NCBI GenBank assembly: GCA_017472115.1
Contig: JAFUQW010000068.1
Span: 1 to 13,461 of the forward strand
From: Bacteroidales bacterium
GTDB taxonomy: Bacteria > Bacteroidota > Bacteroidia > Bacteroidales > UBA932
Reading direction: 5' to 3'
DNA length: 13,461 bases
Shown piece by piece: positions 5,763-13,457 of the stretch. The translations under genes and the position numbers were made by a program. The number at the start of each line of letters is the position of its first letter. Position 1 is the first letter of the stretch. A model generated the notes under the pieces. That model did not search any database and was not told where the DNA came from. It was given only the letters and a program-made list of their open reading frames with translations.

Positions 5763-7244
5763 CTATTTCACAGGAATGTTCTCGAGAACAGCCTTGAGGA
5801 ACTCCCAGCATTTTGCGACTGAAGGGATATTGGCACGCTCGTCAGGGCTATGAGGGCTCATGAGTGTCGGACCGCATGAAACCATGTCCCAGTTCGGATA
5901 GATACCTCCGAGGATACCGCACTCAAGACCTGCATGGATAGCCATAACTGCTGGCTCCTTGCCATAAAGGTCGTTGTAAACCTTCTTCATGGTAGCAAGA
6001 ATCGCTGAGTCAGGATTTGGTGCCCAGCCCGAATATCCGCCAGCGAATGAGGTCTGGATGCCTGCAAGAGCAAAGATTGACTCGAACTTCTGTGCGAGAG
6101 CCTCCTTGGCTGTGTCAACCGAACTTCTCATGAGTGTCTTTACAGAGAACTCACCGCCTTCGATCTTTACCATAGCGAGGTTGTTGGAAGTCTCCACAAG
6201 GCCCGGCATCTCACTGCTCATACGCTCAACTCCGTCAGGACATGCTATGATTGCGCGTACGAAACGCACTGCATCAGCCTCAGGAACATACTTGCACTCG
6301 TCACCGCCGCAGCAGCACTCACCCTCAGCGCACTCGTAAGGCTTGAAGATGAACTCAGAATCAGGATCTGTACCTGCATATTCAGCCTTGATCTCGGCAG
6401 CTACGCGCTCGAATACCTTCTGTGCGTCGGCAAGCCTGTCTGCAGGAACATATACTGTAGCGAAAGCCTCACGAGGGATGGCGTTTCTCAATGTACCGCC
6501 TTCAAGATCAAGGAGTTTCACGTCAGCCTCTGTCATAAGGGCAAGGAGGATACGTGCTGCAAGCTTGTTTGCATTACCTCTGCAGAGGATGATATCCATT
6601 CCGGAGTGTCCGCCCTTGAATCCTTTGACTGCAAGAGAATAGCAGAGCCAGTTCTTGTCATAATCTGCAGGAACATATGTAGCGGAAGCAGATGCATCAA
6701 GTCCACCTGCACAGCCAACATAAAGCTCACCCTCAGTCTCGGAGTCGAGGTTGATGAGGATGTCTCCCTGAAGGATACCAGGCTTGAGGGCATTTGCACC
6801 TGTCATTCCGGTCTCTTCGTCGATAGTCACGAGAAGTTCCACCGGTCCGTGCTTGAGGTCAGTGGACTCAAGTACCGCCATTCCCATAGCTACTCCGAGG
6901 CCGTTGTCTGCGCCTAGGGTCGTACCCTTGGCCTTCACCCACTCACCGTCAATCCATGTCTGGATAGGATCTTTCTCGAAATCATGCACAGTGTCAGCAT
7001 TCTTCTGAGGCACCATGTCGATATGGCCCTGAAGAATCACTCCCTTCATGTTTTCGCAGCCAGGGGTTGCAGGTTTGCGGATGACGATGTTGCCTACCTC
7101 GTCCTTGATGGTCTCAAGGCCGTGCGAAACGCCCCAGTTGTACATATATTCGACTGCAAGCTCCTCGTGCTTTGACGGACGAGGAATCTGAGTCAATGCG
7201 TAAAAGTTTTTCCACACGATCTGTGGATCCAAGTTCTGAATCAT
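5763..7244 (-). CDS. pepD: Aminoacyl-histidine dipeptidase (M20C metallopeptidase)
   Basis: A 493-residue cytosolic dipeptidase close to the usual PepD length. The N-terminus MIQNLDPQIVWKNFYALTQIPRPSKHEE is characteristic. Metal-site motifs are in order: GHIDMV (His74, Asp76), GADNGLG (Asp113), the general base and ligand pair IDEETG (Glu143-Glu144), the SETEGELYVGCAGG segment (from 168), the lid GHSGMDI (212-218), HAGLECG (His437) and SPHSPDER (His465). PepD hydrolyses Xaa-His and many other dipeptides with two bound metal ions. The unusual feature is a cysteine-rich segment at 305-317 (CAEGECCCGGDEC, five Cys in 13 residues) in the lid region, which I do not associate with PepD. The gene follows the DUF4831 gene by 27 bases with no promoter seen between them. 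With the divergent peptide transporters it completes a peptide-use module. Confidence 0.95.
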   Translation of the reverse strand: MIQNLDPQIVWKNFYALTQIPRPSKHEELAVEYMYNWGVSHGLETIKDEVGNIVIRKPATPGCENMKGVILQGHIDMVPQKNADTVHDFEKDPIQTWIDGEWVKAKGTTLGADNGLGVAMGMAVLESTDLKHGPVELLVTIDEETGMTGANALKPGILQGDILINLDSETEGELYVGCAGGLDASASATYVPADYDKNWLCYSLAVKGFKGGHSGMDIILCRGNANKLAARILLALMTEADVKLLDLEGGTLRNAIPREAFATVYVPADRLADAQKVFERVAAEIKAEYAGTDPDSEFIFKPYECAEGECCCGGDECKYVPEADAVRFVRAIIACPDGVERMSSEMPGLVETSNNLAMVKIEGGEFSVKTLMRSSVDTAKEALAQKFESIFALAGIQTSFAGGYSGWAPNPDSAILATMKKVYNDLYGKEPAVMAIHAGLECGILGGIYPNWDMVSCGPTLMSPHSPDERANIPSVAKCWEFLKAVLENIPVK

Positions 7245-7271
7245 ATAAATATCGTATTATTGATTAATATA

Positions 7272-8318
7272 TCAGTCAAGAATAACATTTACCGGAAGCG
7301 AAGCCTCCTTGCCAAGCTGATAGACAGGCATCCTGTTCTGAAGTATCACCTCACCGGAATCGATAAGCTTCACAGTGCAGACAGCCGGTATCCTGTAATA
7401 TGCCTCGACAGCCTTTGCATTTCTTGACTCGAGAGGAGTGACTTCCGGCTGAGCGAACTCCTGTGGCACTATCTCCATAATTATAGGCTTTCCCGAAAGA
7501 TTGTCCGCAGGCACAAGTCCCGCCGTATCCGACAATCTGAATGCTATATACATCTGGCTTTCACGTGAGGCATCCGGAATGATCTCGAACTTCATTCTCT
7601 GGGTCTGATACTCCGAATATCCTATGAACAGAGTCATGTATTCCTTCTCAAGCCTTGTAAGCTCATCGATTGCAGCACCCATCGCTTCTCCGCTGTAGGT
7701 GGCATCCGTATCGCCTGTGACAATCTGCAGCCTCTTCTCCCTCAAGCCGAGAATCATTTCAGCAGCCTCTGCAGCACGTTTTTCCGGTGTCTTTTCGACA
7801 ATCATGCTCTGATTCACCGACAATCTGTTGTTGTTGCTGTTGCGATAGAGTGTGGTTGACTCTGATGTAAGATTAGAGATGACACCCATATCAGAGAAAT
7901 CGCCTGACGCATCTGTAGTGAAACGCCAGATGGATTCCGTGGCAAAATTGCCGTCGGCAAAAGAGATCAGGCCTCCTGCCGCCAATTTAAGGAATGTCGC
8001 CTCGATTTTCCCTTTCTTGACATTCAGAGAATATCTCCGGCTCTGGTCAGCTTCCACATACGGAGTCATACGGACTTCCGTAAGCTGGAATGATGTCTCA
8101 TTATCCTGACGAGCCTTTATGCCGAGATATTTCTCAGCATATCTGGCATACGGACCTGCGTAGAAGGTCTCCTGAACTGCCTCCACTTCAAGACAGATTG
8201 TAGTTGAAGGGAGTGAATATGTAAGGAATCCGACAGGATCGTCAGACTTCTTCTGTGCATAAGCATCAACTGCGACTGTTGTCAAAGCCGCAATGAACAA
8301 AAAACCGATCTTTTTCAT
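7272..8318 (-). CDS. Secreted DUF4831 protein
   Basis: A 348-residue protein starting MKKIGFLFIAALTTVAVDAYAQ, a signal peptide with probable cleavage after AYA (residue 21). ATGs at 8327 and 8339 are in frame, but the one at 8318 gives the cleanest signal peptide; 8327 (MIYMKK) remains possible. The mature part resembles DUF4831, a Bacteroidota envelope family of unknown role: FLTYSLPSTTICLEVEAVQETFYAGPYARYA near the start, a central FKLAAGG-like segment, the helix GAAIDELTRLEKEYMTLFIGYSE (about residues 225-247) and a beta-rich C-terminus. It is presumably periplasmic or on the inner face of the outer membrane; no lipobox is seen. It starts 11 bases after the acyltransferase stop and is followed by pepD, so the three are probably co-transcribed. 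Confidence 0.8.
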   Translation of the reverse strand: MKKIGFLFIAALTTVAVDAYAQKKSDDPVGFLTYSLPSTTICLEVEAVQETFYAGPYARYAEKYLGIKARQDNETSFQLTEVRMTPYVEADQSRRYSLNVKKGKIEATFLKLAAGGLISFADGNFATESIWRFTTDASGDFSDMGVISNLTSESTTLYRNSNNNRLSVNQSMIVEKTPEKRAAEAAEMILGLREKRLQIVTGDTDATYSGEAMGAAIDELTRLEKEYMTLFIGYSEYQTQRMKFEIIPDASRESQMYIAFRLSDTAGLVPADNLSGKPIIMEIVPQEFAQPEVTPLESRNAKAVEAYYRIPAVCTVKLIDSGEVILQNRMPVYQLGKEASLPVNVILD

Positions 8319-8329
8319 ATATATCATGT

Positions 8330-9235
8330 TTATTTCCATCTTTTGTGAGACCACAGCCAGTTGGCCGGTGTCTCCTTGATTTCTTCTTCAAGGAGGTCAT
8401 AATACTTCCTCAATATTTCCTCCGGAGCATGCTCCGATGCATTCATGCATATCGGAATCATAGTCATTTCATAATGACCGCGCTCCACCCTCTTCATCTT
8501 CATATACATGACCGAATGCGAGAGCTTGCATGCAACTCCCATGCTTCCGATCATTGCATTTGTCGGCTGGTGCATGAATTCTCCTATCGGATGCTTGCCG
8601 GCCTTCCGGTACGGTGCCTGATCTGCAGGATAAATGTATATCCTCTTTTCATCCTTGTGTTTCATCGAGAAGCGAAGAATGTTCGAAGACTCGACCTCAC
8701 ATTCAGTACCGACTTCCCTGAGCGGTGACACCCTGTTCCTTCTGAACACCTCGTCCGAAACCGGATTGGACAGCCTCTTGTAAACTACAGATATATTCTT
8801 TTCTCCGAACGAATAAGGTCTGTCAACAGGATTATATGCGAAAAAGCCGCCCATGAGCTCCCAGTTCCCGCAATGGGTACTGAGCACGGTCATGCTCGGC
8901 GAATTATCGAAGTACTCGGAAACCAGTTCAGGATTCGTCATACGGACTATTCCCGAACGCCTCAAGCGTCTGTAGCTTATGCCTGAAAACCAGATGGCCT
9001 CGGCAACAATCTCTCCGAAATGTCTGTAGAAGTCTCTGTATATCTTTTTAAGTTCCCAATATTTCCTGTCAGGGAATGAACGGGCGATATTGATCCACAC
9101 CACATCAGACCTGTACTTCAGTACGCTCCTGACAAGCCACGAAAGGACATCCCCCATGAAATAATGAAATTTCAATGGAAGAACGGAAAGCGTCCTCAAA
9201 AGCCCTCTCACTATATATACAGATACCTTCTTCAT
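8330..9235 (-). CDS. Lipid A biosynthesis acyltransferase (LpxL/HtrB family)
   Basis: The predicted protein is 301 residues from the ATG at 9235 (MKKVSVYIVRGLLRTLSVLP). Upstream frame extends to 9367, but that part crosses the promoter region and overlaps the divergent transporter gene. The catalytic HX4E motif is STHCGNWELMGG, with His121 and Glu126. Downstream come VYKRLSNPVSDEVFRRNR (151-168) and the YPADQAPYRK segment, all typical of the LpxL/HtrB acyltransferases that add secondary acyl chains to lipid A at the inner membrane. The end, ETPANWLWSHKRWK, is the usual Bacteroidota form. The first 35 residues are hydrophobic enough for a membrane anchor. It heads the leftward operon with DUF4831 and pepD; a TATATTTG box lies 13 bases before the start. 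The exact acyl donor and position are not predictable. Confidence 0.9.
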   Translation of the reverse strand: MKKVSVYIVRGLLRTLSVLPLKFHYFMGDVLSWLVRSVLKYRSDVVWINIARSFPDRKYWELKKIYRDFYRHFGEIVAEAIWFSGISYRRLRRSGIVRMTNPELVSEYFDNSPSMTVLSTHCGNWELMGGFFAYNPVDRPYSFGEKNISVVYKRLSNPVSDEVFRRNRVSPLREVGTECEVESSNILRFSMKHKDEKRIYIYPADQAPYRKAGKHPIGEFMHQPTNAMIGSMGVACKLSHSVMYMKMKRVERGHYEMTMIPICMNASEHAPEEILRKYYDLLEEEIKETPANWLWSHKRWK

Positions 9236-9248
9236 AAATTTAATCAAG

Positions 9249-9256
9249 CAAATATA
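9249..9256 (-). promoter_or_regulatory. -7 box of the acyltransferase-DUF4831-pepD operon
   Basis: On the minus strand TATATTTG, an exact TAnnTTTG match, lies 13 bases before the ATG at 9235. No good -33 TTG is present at 19-21 bp spacing. It is 11 bp from the divergent -7 box at 9268, so the two polymerase footprints would overlap. Confidence 0.5.
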
Positions 9257-9267
9257 ATAATTTTTTA

Positions 9268-9275
9268 TATCTTTG
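9268..9275 (+). promoter_or_regulatory. -7 box of the peptide-transporter operon
   Basis: TATCTTTG, an exact TAnnTTTG match, lies 42 bases before the ATG at 9318, giving a leader of about 38 bases. No clear -33 element is present. The upstream side of this promoter covers the -7 box of the leftward operon. Confidence 0.5.
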
Positions 9276-9317
9276 CCATCCGTGAATCTATAAACAACTG
9301 AATAAAACCACACTATT

Positions 9318-10877
9318 ATGTTTAAAGGACATCCAAAAGGTCTCTTGGCAGCGGCTCTCAGCAACATGGGTGAGCGTTTCGGCTACTACATCATGAACGC
9401 GGTGCTCGTGCTGTTCCTCTGCTCTAAGTTCGGTCTTGGCGAAGGCCCTGCCGGCACAATCTATTCATTCTTCTATGCAGGAATCTACCTCCTGAGCCTT
9501 GTCGGCGGTATCATAGCAGACCGCACTCAGAATTACAAGGGTACCATCAAGACCGGTCTCATCATCATGGCATCGGGATACGTACTTCTTTCCATTCCGA
9601 TCCTCGCGACTTCGGGCAACATCGGATGGCTTCTCCCTCTCACCTGCTTCGCACTCTTCCTCATCGCCTTCGGTAACGGCCTCTTCAAGGGCAACCTCCA
9701 GGCCATCGTAGGACAGATGTACGACAACTTCGAAGCTGAAGCGGCAAAGAAGGGTCCTCAGGCACTTGCCGAGGCAAAGGAAAAGCGTGACTCAGGATTC
9801 CAGATATTCTACGTGTTCATCAACGTCGGAGGTCTCATTGCGCCTTTCGTGGCTCCGCTCCTGCGCGAGTGGTGGCTTGAGACCAACGGAATGGTTTACA
9901 ACGCACAGCTCCCAGCCCTCTGCCATGAGTTCATCAACAACGCATCAGGCATGGGCGCACAGGCTCTTGACAATCTCCAGACAATGATGGCTGCAGCAGG
10001 CGGAAACATCACCGACATGGCGACATCATGCCAGAACTACCTCCAGATCTTCAACGAAGGTATCCACTACTCATTCATCGCTTCGGTCGCTGCAATGTGC
10101 ATCTCTCTTGTGATCTTCTTCATCTCTCAGAAGAAGTTCCCTACTCCTGCAAAGAAGGAGGCAGTGAAGGGCATCGAATATACTGCAGAGGAGAAGGCAG
10201 CCATGGCAAAGGAGATCAGGCAGCGTCTCTACGCACTCTTCGCAGTGCTCGGAATCGTGATCTTCTTCTGGTTCTCGTTCCACCAGAACGGTATGTCACT
10301 TTCGTTCTTCGCTCGTGACTTCGTCGATTCTTCAGCAGTGGCTCCTGAGGTATGGCAGGCTATCAATCCGTTCTTCGTGATTGTACTCACTCCGGTGATC
10401 ATGGCCATCTTCTCGGCTCTCGCCCGCCGTGGCAAGGAGATATCGACTCCACGCAAGATCGGCATCGGTATGCTCATCGCAGGCCTCGCATTCGTATTCC
10501 TCACAGTGTTCTCTCTCCTCAAGGGTTACCCTTCTGCAGAGGACTACAAGGCTCTCCCTATCGCAGAGCAGATGGCTGACAAGGCACACTGGTGGGTGCT
10601 TATCGCAACTTATTTCTTCCTTACAGTCGCAGAGCTCTTCATCTCGCCTCTCGGACTTTCATTCGTTTCCAAGGTGGCTCCTAAGAGCATGCTCGGTCTT
10701 TGCCAGGGACTCTGGCTCGGCGCGACTGCAATCGGAAACCTCTTCCTCTTCCTCGGCCCTCTCATGTACAACGCATGGCCTATCTGGCAGTGCTGGACCG
10801 TGTTTGCAGCAGTATGCTTCATCTCGATGGGAGTGATGTTCGGCATGGTGAAGTGGCTTGAGAAAGTTACAGCATAG
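9318..10877 (+). CDS. POT/PTR2-family proton-dependent peptide transporter, copy 1
   Basis: A 519-residue polytopic MFS protein of the proton-coupled oligopeptide transporter family. Helix 1 has NMGERFGYY (16-24), the family ExxERFxYY motif with Asn16 in place of the first Glu; Glu19 and Arg20 are kept. FGNGLFKGNLQ (118-128) is the helix-4 signature with Lys124 but Gly where Pro is usual. FFWFSFHQNG (316-325) marks helix 7. AELFISPLGLSFVSKVAP (438-455) is the helix-10 signature with Glu439. Compared with copy 2 it has a longer loop after helix 4 (about 136-158, Ala/Lys/Glu-rich) and lacks an extra pair of hydrophobic segments. It should import di- and tripeptides with protons across the inner membrane. 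Leucine and isoleucine codons are strongly biased to CTC and ATC, suggesting high expression. Copy 2 starts 23 bases downstream. Confidence 0.93.
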   Translation: MFKGHPKGLLAAALSNMGERFGYYIMNAVLVLFLCSKFGLGEGPAGTIYSFFYAGIYLLSLVGGIIADRTQNYKGTIKTGLIIMASGYVLLSIPILATSGNIGWLLPLTCFALFLIAFGNGLFKGNLQAIVGQMYDNFEAEAAKKGPQALAEAKEKRDSGFQIFYVFINVGGLIAPFVAPLLREWWLETNGMVYNAQLPALCHEFINNASGMGAQALDNLQTMMAAAGGNITDMATSCQNYLQIFNEGIHYSFIASVAAMCISLVIFFISQKKFPTPAKKEAVKGIEYTAEEKAAMAKEIRQRLYALFAVLGIVIFFWFSFHQNGMSLSFFARDFVDSSAVAPEVWQAINPFFVIVLTPVIMAIFSALARRGKEISTPRKIGIGMLIAGLAFVFLTVFSLLKGYPSAEDYKALPIAEQMADKAHWWVLIATYFFLTVAELFISPLGLSFVSKVAPKSMLGLCQGLWLGATAIGNLFLFLGPLMYNAWPIWQCWTVFAAVCFISMGVMFGMVKWLEKVTA

Positions 10878-10900
10878 CTATCAACTAAATACTAAATAAA

Positions 10901-12568
10901 ATGTTCAAAGGTCAACCAAAAGGACTCTTTGCCCTTGCGCTCGCCAACACCGGTGAGCGCTTCGGCTATTACACGATGCTGGCCATCTTCCTCCTGTTCA
11001 TTCAGGCGAAGTTCGGCTTCAGTGCGGCAGCGGCGACTCAAATCTATTCGATATTCCTCGCCGGAGTATATTTCATGCCTTTCTTCGGAGGTATTCTCGC
11101 AGACAAGATCGGTTACGGCAAATGTGTGACCATCGGTATCGGTGTCATGTTCCTCGGCTATCTCTGCCTCGCGATCCCGACTGCTCCGGATCTCGCAGGC
11201 AAGATCATGATGTTCGGCGCCCTCACCCTCATAGCAATCGGAACAGGACTTTTCAAAGGTAACCTCCAGGTAATGGTCGGCAACCTCTACGATGACCCTA
11301 AGTATGCATCGAAGAGAGACGCAGCCTTCAGCCTTTTCTATATGGCTATCAACGTAGGTTCGATGTTCGCCCCTTCAATGGCAAAAGCCATGACCAACTG
11401 GTCGCTCAGCAAGTTCGACCTGGTCTATAACGCAAATGTTCCGGCTCTTGCGCACCAGATGATGGACGGCACGATTTCAGCCGACAACCTTGCTCACCTG
11501 CAGAGCATCGCTGCGACAATGCCGGGAGCAGCAGGCATGGATATGGCTGCATTCGCACCTTACTACATCGAGAAGCTTTCCACTGCATACAACGGAGGTT
11601 TCGCTGTAGCATGTGTATCACTCATCCTTTCCGTCCTCATCTACTACAGCTGCCGTGCTTGGTTCAAGCATGCCGACGTCAACGCGAAGCAGGCCAAGGC
11701 TGCAAATCCTTCAGCAGAAGTCGAGCTCACACCGGCACAGACAAAGAGCCGCATCAGCGCCCTCATCTTCGTGTTTGCTGTAGTGATCTTCTTCTGGATG
11801 GCATTCCACCAGAACGGTGCAACAATGACTTTCTTCGCCCGTGACTACACGGCCAGCAGCGTAGAAGGCGGTCTCAGGATAGGATTCAACATCTGGTGTC
11901 TTGCACTTATCGCCCTGTCTGTCTATACGCTCTTCAGCGTGTTCCAGTCAGAGACAAAGAAGGCCAAGGTCATCTCGGGTGCAGCGACTCTCGGCCTCTG
12001 GGCACTCGCAGCAGTACTCTACATGAGGATGCCTGGCACGGTCAACATCCAGCCATCTGACTTCCAGCAGTTCAACCCATTCTATGTGGTTGCACTCACA
12101 CCGGTGTCACTTGCCCTTTTCAGCGCTCTCGCGAACAAAGGCAAGGAGCCTTCAGCACCGCGCAAGATCGGTCTCGGAATGTTCGTTGCTGCTGCAGGAT
12201 TCCTCATCCTCACCCTCGGTTCGATGGGACTTGCTTCACCTAAGGAACTCGGCGGAACAGTAAGCCCTGACCTCGTTTCACCTACATGGCTCATCAGCAC
12301 CTACCTCGTGCTCACATTCGCAGAGCTCCTCCTTTCACCTATGGGTATCTCATTCGTGTCAAAGGTAGCTCCTCCTAAATACAAGGGTATGATGATGGGA
12401 GGATGGTTTGCAGCCACTGCAATCGGAAACTACCTCGTATCCGTTCCGGGCCTCCTCTGGATGAGGCTTCCTCTCTGGGCTATCTGGGTAGTGCTCATCG
12501 CGATCTGCCTACTCGCAGGAGTATTCATGTTCGCAAACATGAAGAAGATCGAATCAGCTACAAAATAA
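10901..12568 (+). CDS. POT/PTR2-family proton-dependent peptide transporter, copy 2
   Basis: A 555-residue paralogue of the preceding gene; both begin MFKG(H/Q)PKGL, which supports the starts. It has NTGERFGYY (16-24, again Asn for the first Glu), IGTGLFKGNLQ (113-123, Lys119), FHQNGATMTFFARDY (302-316) and AELLLSPMGISFVSKVAP (474-491, Glu475). A long periplasmic-type loop lies at about 165-230. Unlike copy 1 it carries about 50-60 extra residues between helices 7 and 8 (about 322-388), including two hydrophobic segments (about 329-348 and 358-374). The gene follows copy 1 by 23 bases with no promoter seen, so they form an operon; a hairpin terminator lies 19 bases after the stop. Different insertions suggest different substrate ranges, an inference only. 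Codon bias is as strong as in copy 1. Confidence 0.94.
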   Translation: MFKGQPKGLFALALANTGERFGYYTMLAIFLLFIQAKFGFSAAAATQIYSIFLAGVYFMPFFGGILADKIGYGKCVTIGIGVMFLGYLCLAIPTAPDLAGKIMMFGALTLIAIGTGLFKGNLQVMVGNLYDDPKYASKRDAAFSLFYMAINVGSMFAPSMAKAMTNWSLSKFDLVYNANVPALAHQMMDGTISADNLAHLQSIAATMPGAAGMDMAAFAPYYIEKLSTAYNGGFAVACVSLILSVLIYYSCRAWFKHADVNAKQAKAANPSAEVELTPAQTKSRISALIFVFAVVIFFWMAFHQNGATMTFFARDYTASSVEGGLRIGFNIWCLALIALSVYTLFSVFQSETKKAKVISGAATLGLWALAAVLYMRMPGTVNIQPSDFQQFNPFYVVALTPVSLALFSALANKGKEPSAPRKIGLGMFVAAAGFLILTLGSMGLASPKELGGTVSPDLVSPTWLISTYLVLTFAELLLSPMGISFVSKVAPPKYKGMMMGGWFAATAIGNYLVSVPGLLWMRLPLWAIWVVLIAICLLAGVFMFANMKKIESATK

Positions 12569-12587
12569 CATCTGATATATCCAAATT

Positions 12588-12620
12588 AATGGTCGGCCAC
12601 TCAGTGTAACCGACCATTTT
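12588..12620 (+). terminator. Intrinsic terminator of the peptide-transporter operon
   Basis: AATGGTCGG and CCGACCATT form a 9-bp stem (12588-12596 with 12610-12618), with a possible inner CAC/GTG stem, followed by a T run continuing into TATTATATTTG. It is a classic intrinsic terminator. Confidence 0.85.
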
Positions 12621-12623
12621 TAT

Positions 12624-12631
12624 TATATTTG
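12624..12631 (+). promoter_or_regulatory. -7 box of the DUF2400 gene, directly behind a terminator
   Basis: TATATTTG is an exact TAnnTTTG match only 8 bases before the ATG at 12640, so the leader would be very short. No TTG sits at the right distance; the -33 region would fall inside the terminator hairpin. Confidence 0.4.
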
Positions 12632-12639
12632 CAGGTTAT

Positions 12640-13347
12640 ATGGACGCAGGACTGAAAGAGACCCTCATCGGGTGGGCTGAGGAATACAATGACCCGAAAT
12701 ATTTCCAGGAAGACCCTATCATCTTCCCTACACGCTTTGCACAAAGATATGAAAAAGGCGAAGCGGTTCTGGCAGATGTCGAGATTGCAGCCCTGCTGTC
12801 ATCACATCTGGCATGGGGAAGAAGGGCGATGATTGTGCGGGACTGCGACAGGATGTTTGAGGAAATGTGCTGGAAGCCATACGATTATGTAATGAACGGA
12901 GAATACCGCAATGAGAATGTGAGCCTGCACAGGACCATAAAATGGAGTGAATTCGCCGGAATATGCAGCAAGCTACGCAGGCTTTATTCAGAAAATACCA
13001 GTCTTGAAGGACTGACGGACAGAGATTTCCGATGTCTTGTATATGGACAGAAAGAGGACAGGAAGGCTCCGAACAAGAAGATCAGCATGATGCGCAGATG
13101 GCTGGTCAGGGATGACGGGAAGGTTGACCTCGGTGTATGGCGTTCGAGTGACAAGAAGAAGCTGATACTGCCTCTGGACGTACATGTCTATGACCAGGCC
13201 ACGGCCCTGGGGCTTACATTCAGGAAGCAGAAGGACATTGTCACCGCACAGGAAATCACGGATGCTTTCCGCGAGATCTGGCCGGAGGACCCATGCAAAG
13301 GCGATTTCGCCCTTTTTGGCTACGGAGTGACACATTGTAACCATTAA
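12640..13347 (+). CDS. DUF2400 / TIGR02757 family protein
   Basis: A 235-residue cytosolic protein; the family averages about 250. Conserved blocks are present in order: YNDPKYFQEDPIIFPTRF (16-33), DVEIAALLSSHLAWGRRAMI (46-65), MCWKPYDYV (75-83), an SMMRRWLVRDDGKVDLGVW segment, LILPLDVHVYDQATALGL, the run KQKDIVTAQEITDAFREIWPEDP, and the end DFALFGYGVTH. The family is largely helical and recalls the HhH-GPD DNA glycosylase fold in its C-terminal half (the LPLDVHV region), but no function is established. It is widespread in Bacteroidota and some Proteobacteria. The start follows a TATATTTG box by 8 bases. Its stop is followed after 10 bases by an imperfect palindrome reaching the window edge. 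Confidence 0.9.
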   Translation: MDAGLKETLIGWAEEYNDPKYFQEDPIIFPTRFAQRYEKGEAVLADVEIAALLSSHLAWGRRAMIVRDCDRMFEEMCWKPYDYVMNGEYRNENVSLHRTIKWSEFAGICSKLRRLYSENTSLEGLTDRDFRCLVYGQKEDRKAPNKKISMMRRWLVRDDGKVDLGVWRSSDKKKLILPLDVHVYDQATALGLTFRKQKDIVTAQEITDAFREIWPEDPCKGDFALFGYGVTHCNH

Positions 13348-13357
13348 AAATTTCCAG

Positions 13358-13457
13358 AAATTTTGGGAGAGCAAGGCGTGAGAGGAGGATGAACCGCAGC
13401 AACCTGTTGGTTGTGAGGATTCAGACGACGAGCGACAACGCAGCTATCGCAAAATTT
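13358..13457. other. About 100-bp imperfect palindrome downstream of the DUF2400 gene
   Basis: AAATTTTG (13358-13365) pairs perfectly with CAAAATTT (13450-13457). Moving inward there are further matches separated by small internal loops: GA/TC, then AGC/GCT (13370-13372 with 13443-13445), GCGT/ACGC (13376-13379 with 13438-13441) and TGAA/TTCA (13390-13393 with 13420-13423). The tip is a hairpin, GCAACC-TGTT-GGTTGT (13399-13414). Successive matching stems over 100 bases suggest a folded RNA or a mobile palindromic repeat. No open frame spans it. Both ends appear to lie inside the window, but something may continue beyond 13461. Confidence 0.6.

Noticed and set aside
9236..9367. Extension of the acyltransferase to an ATG at 9367
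   Set aside because: The extra 44 residues would cross both promoters and overlap the divergent transporter gene, and they do not look like the family.
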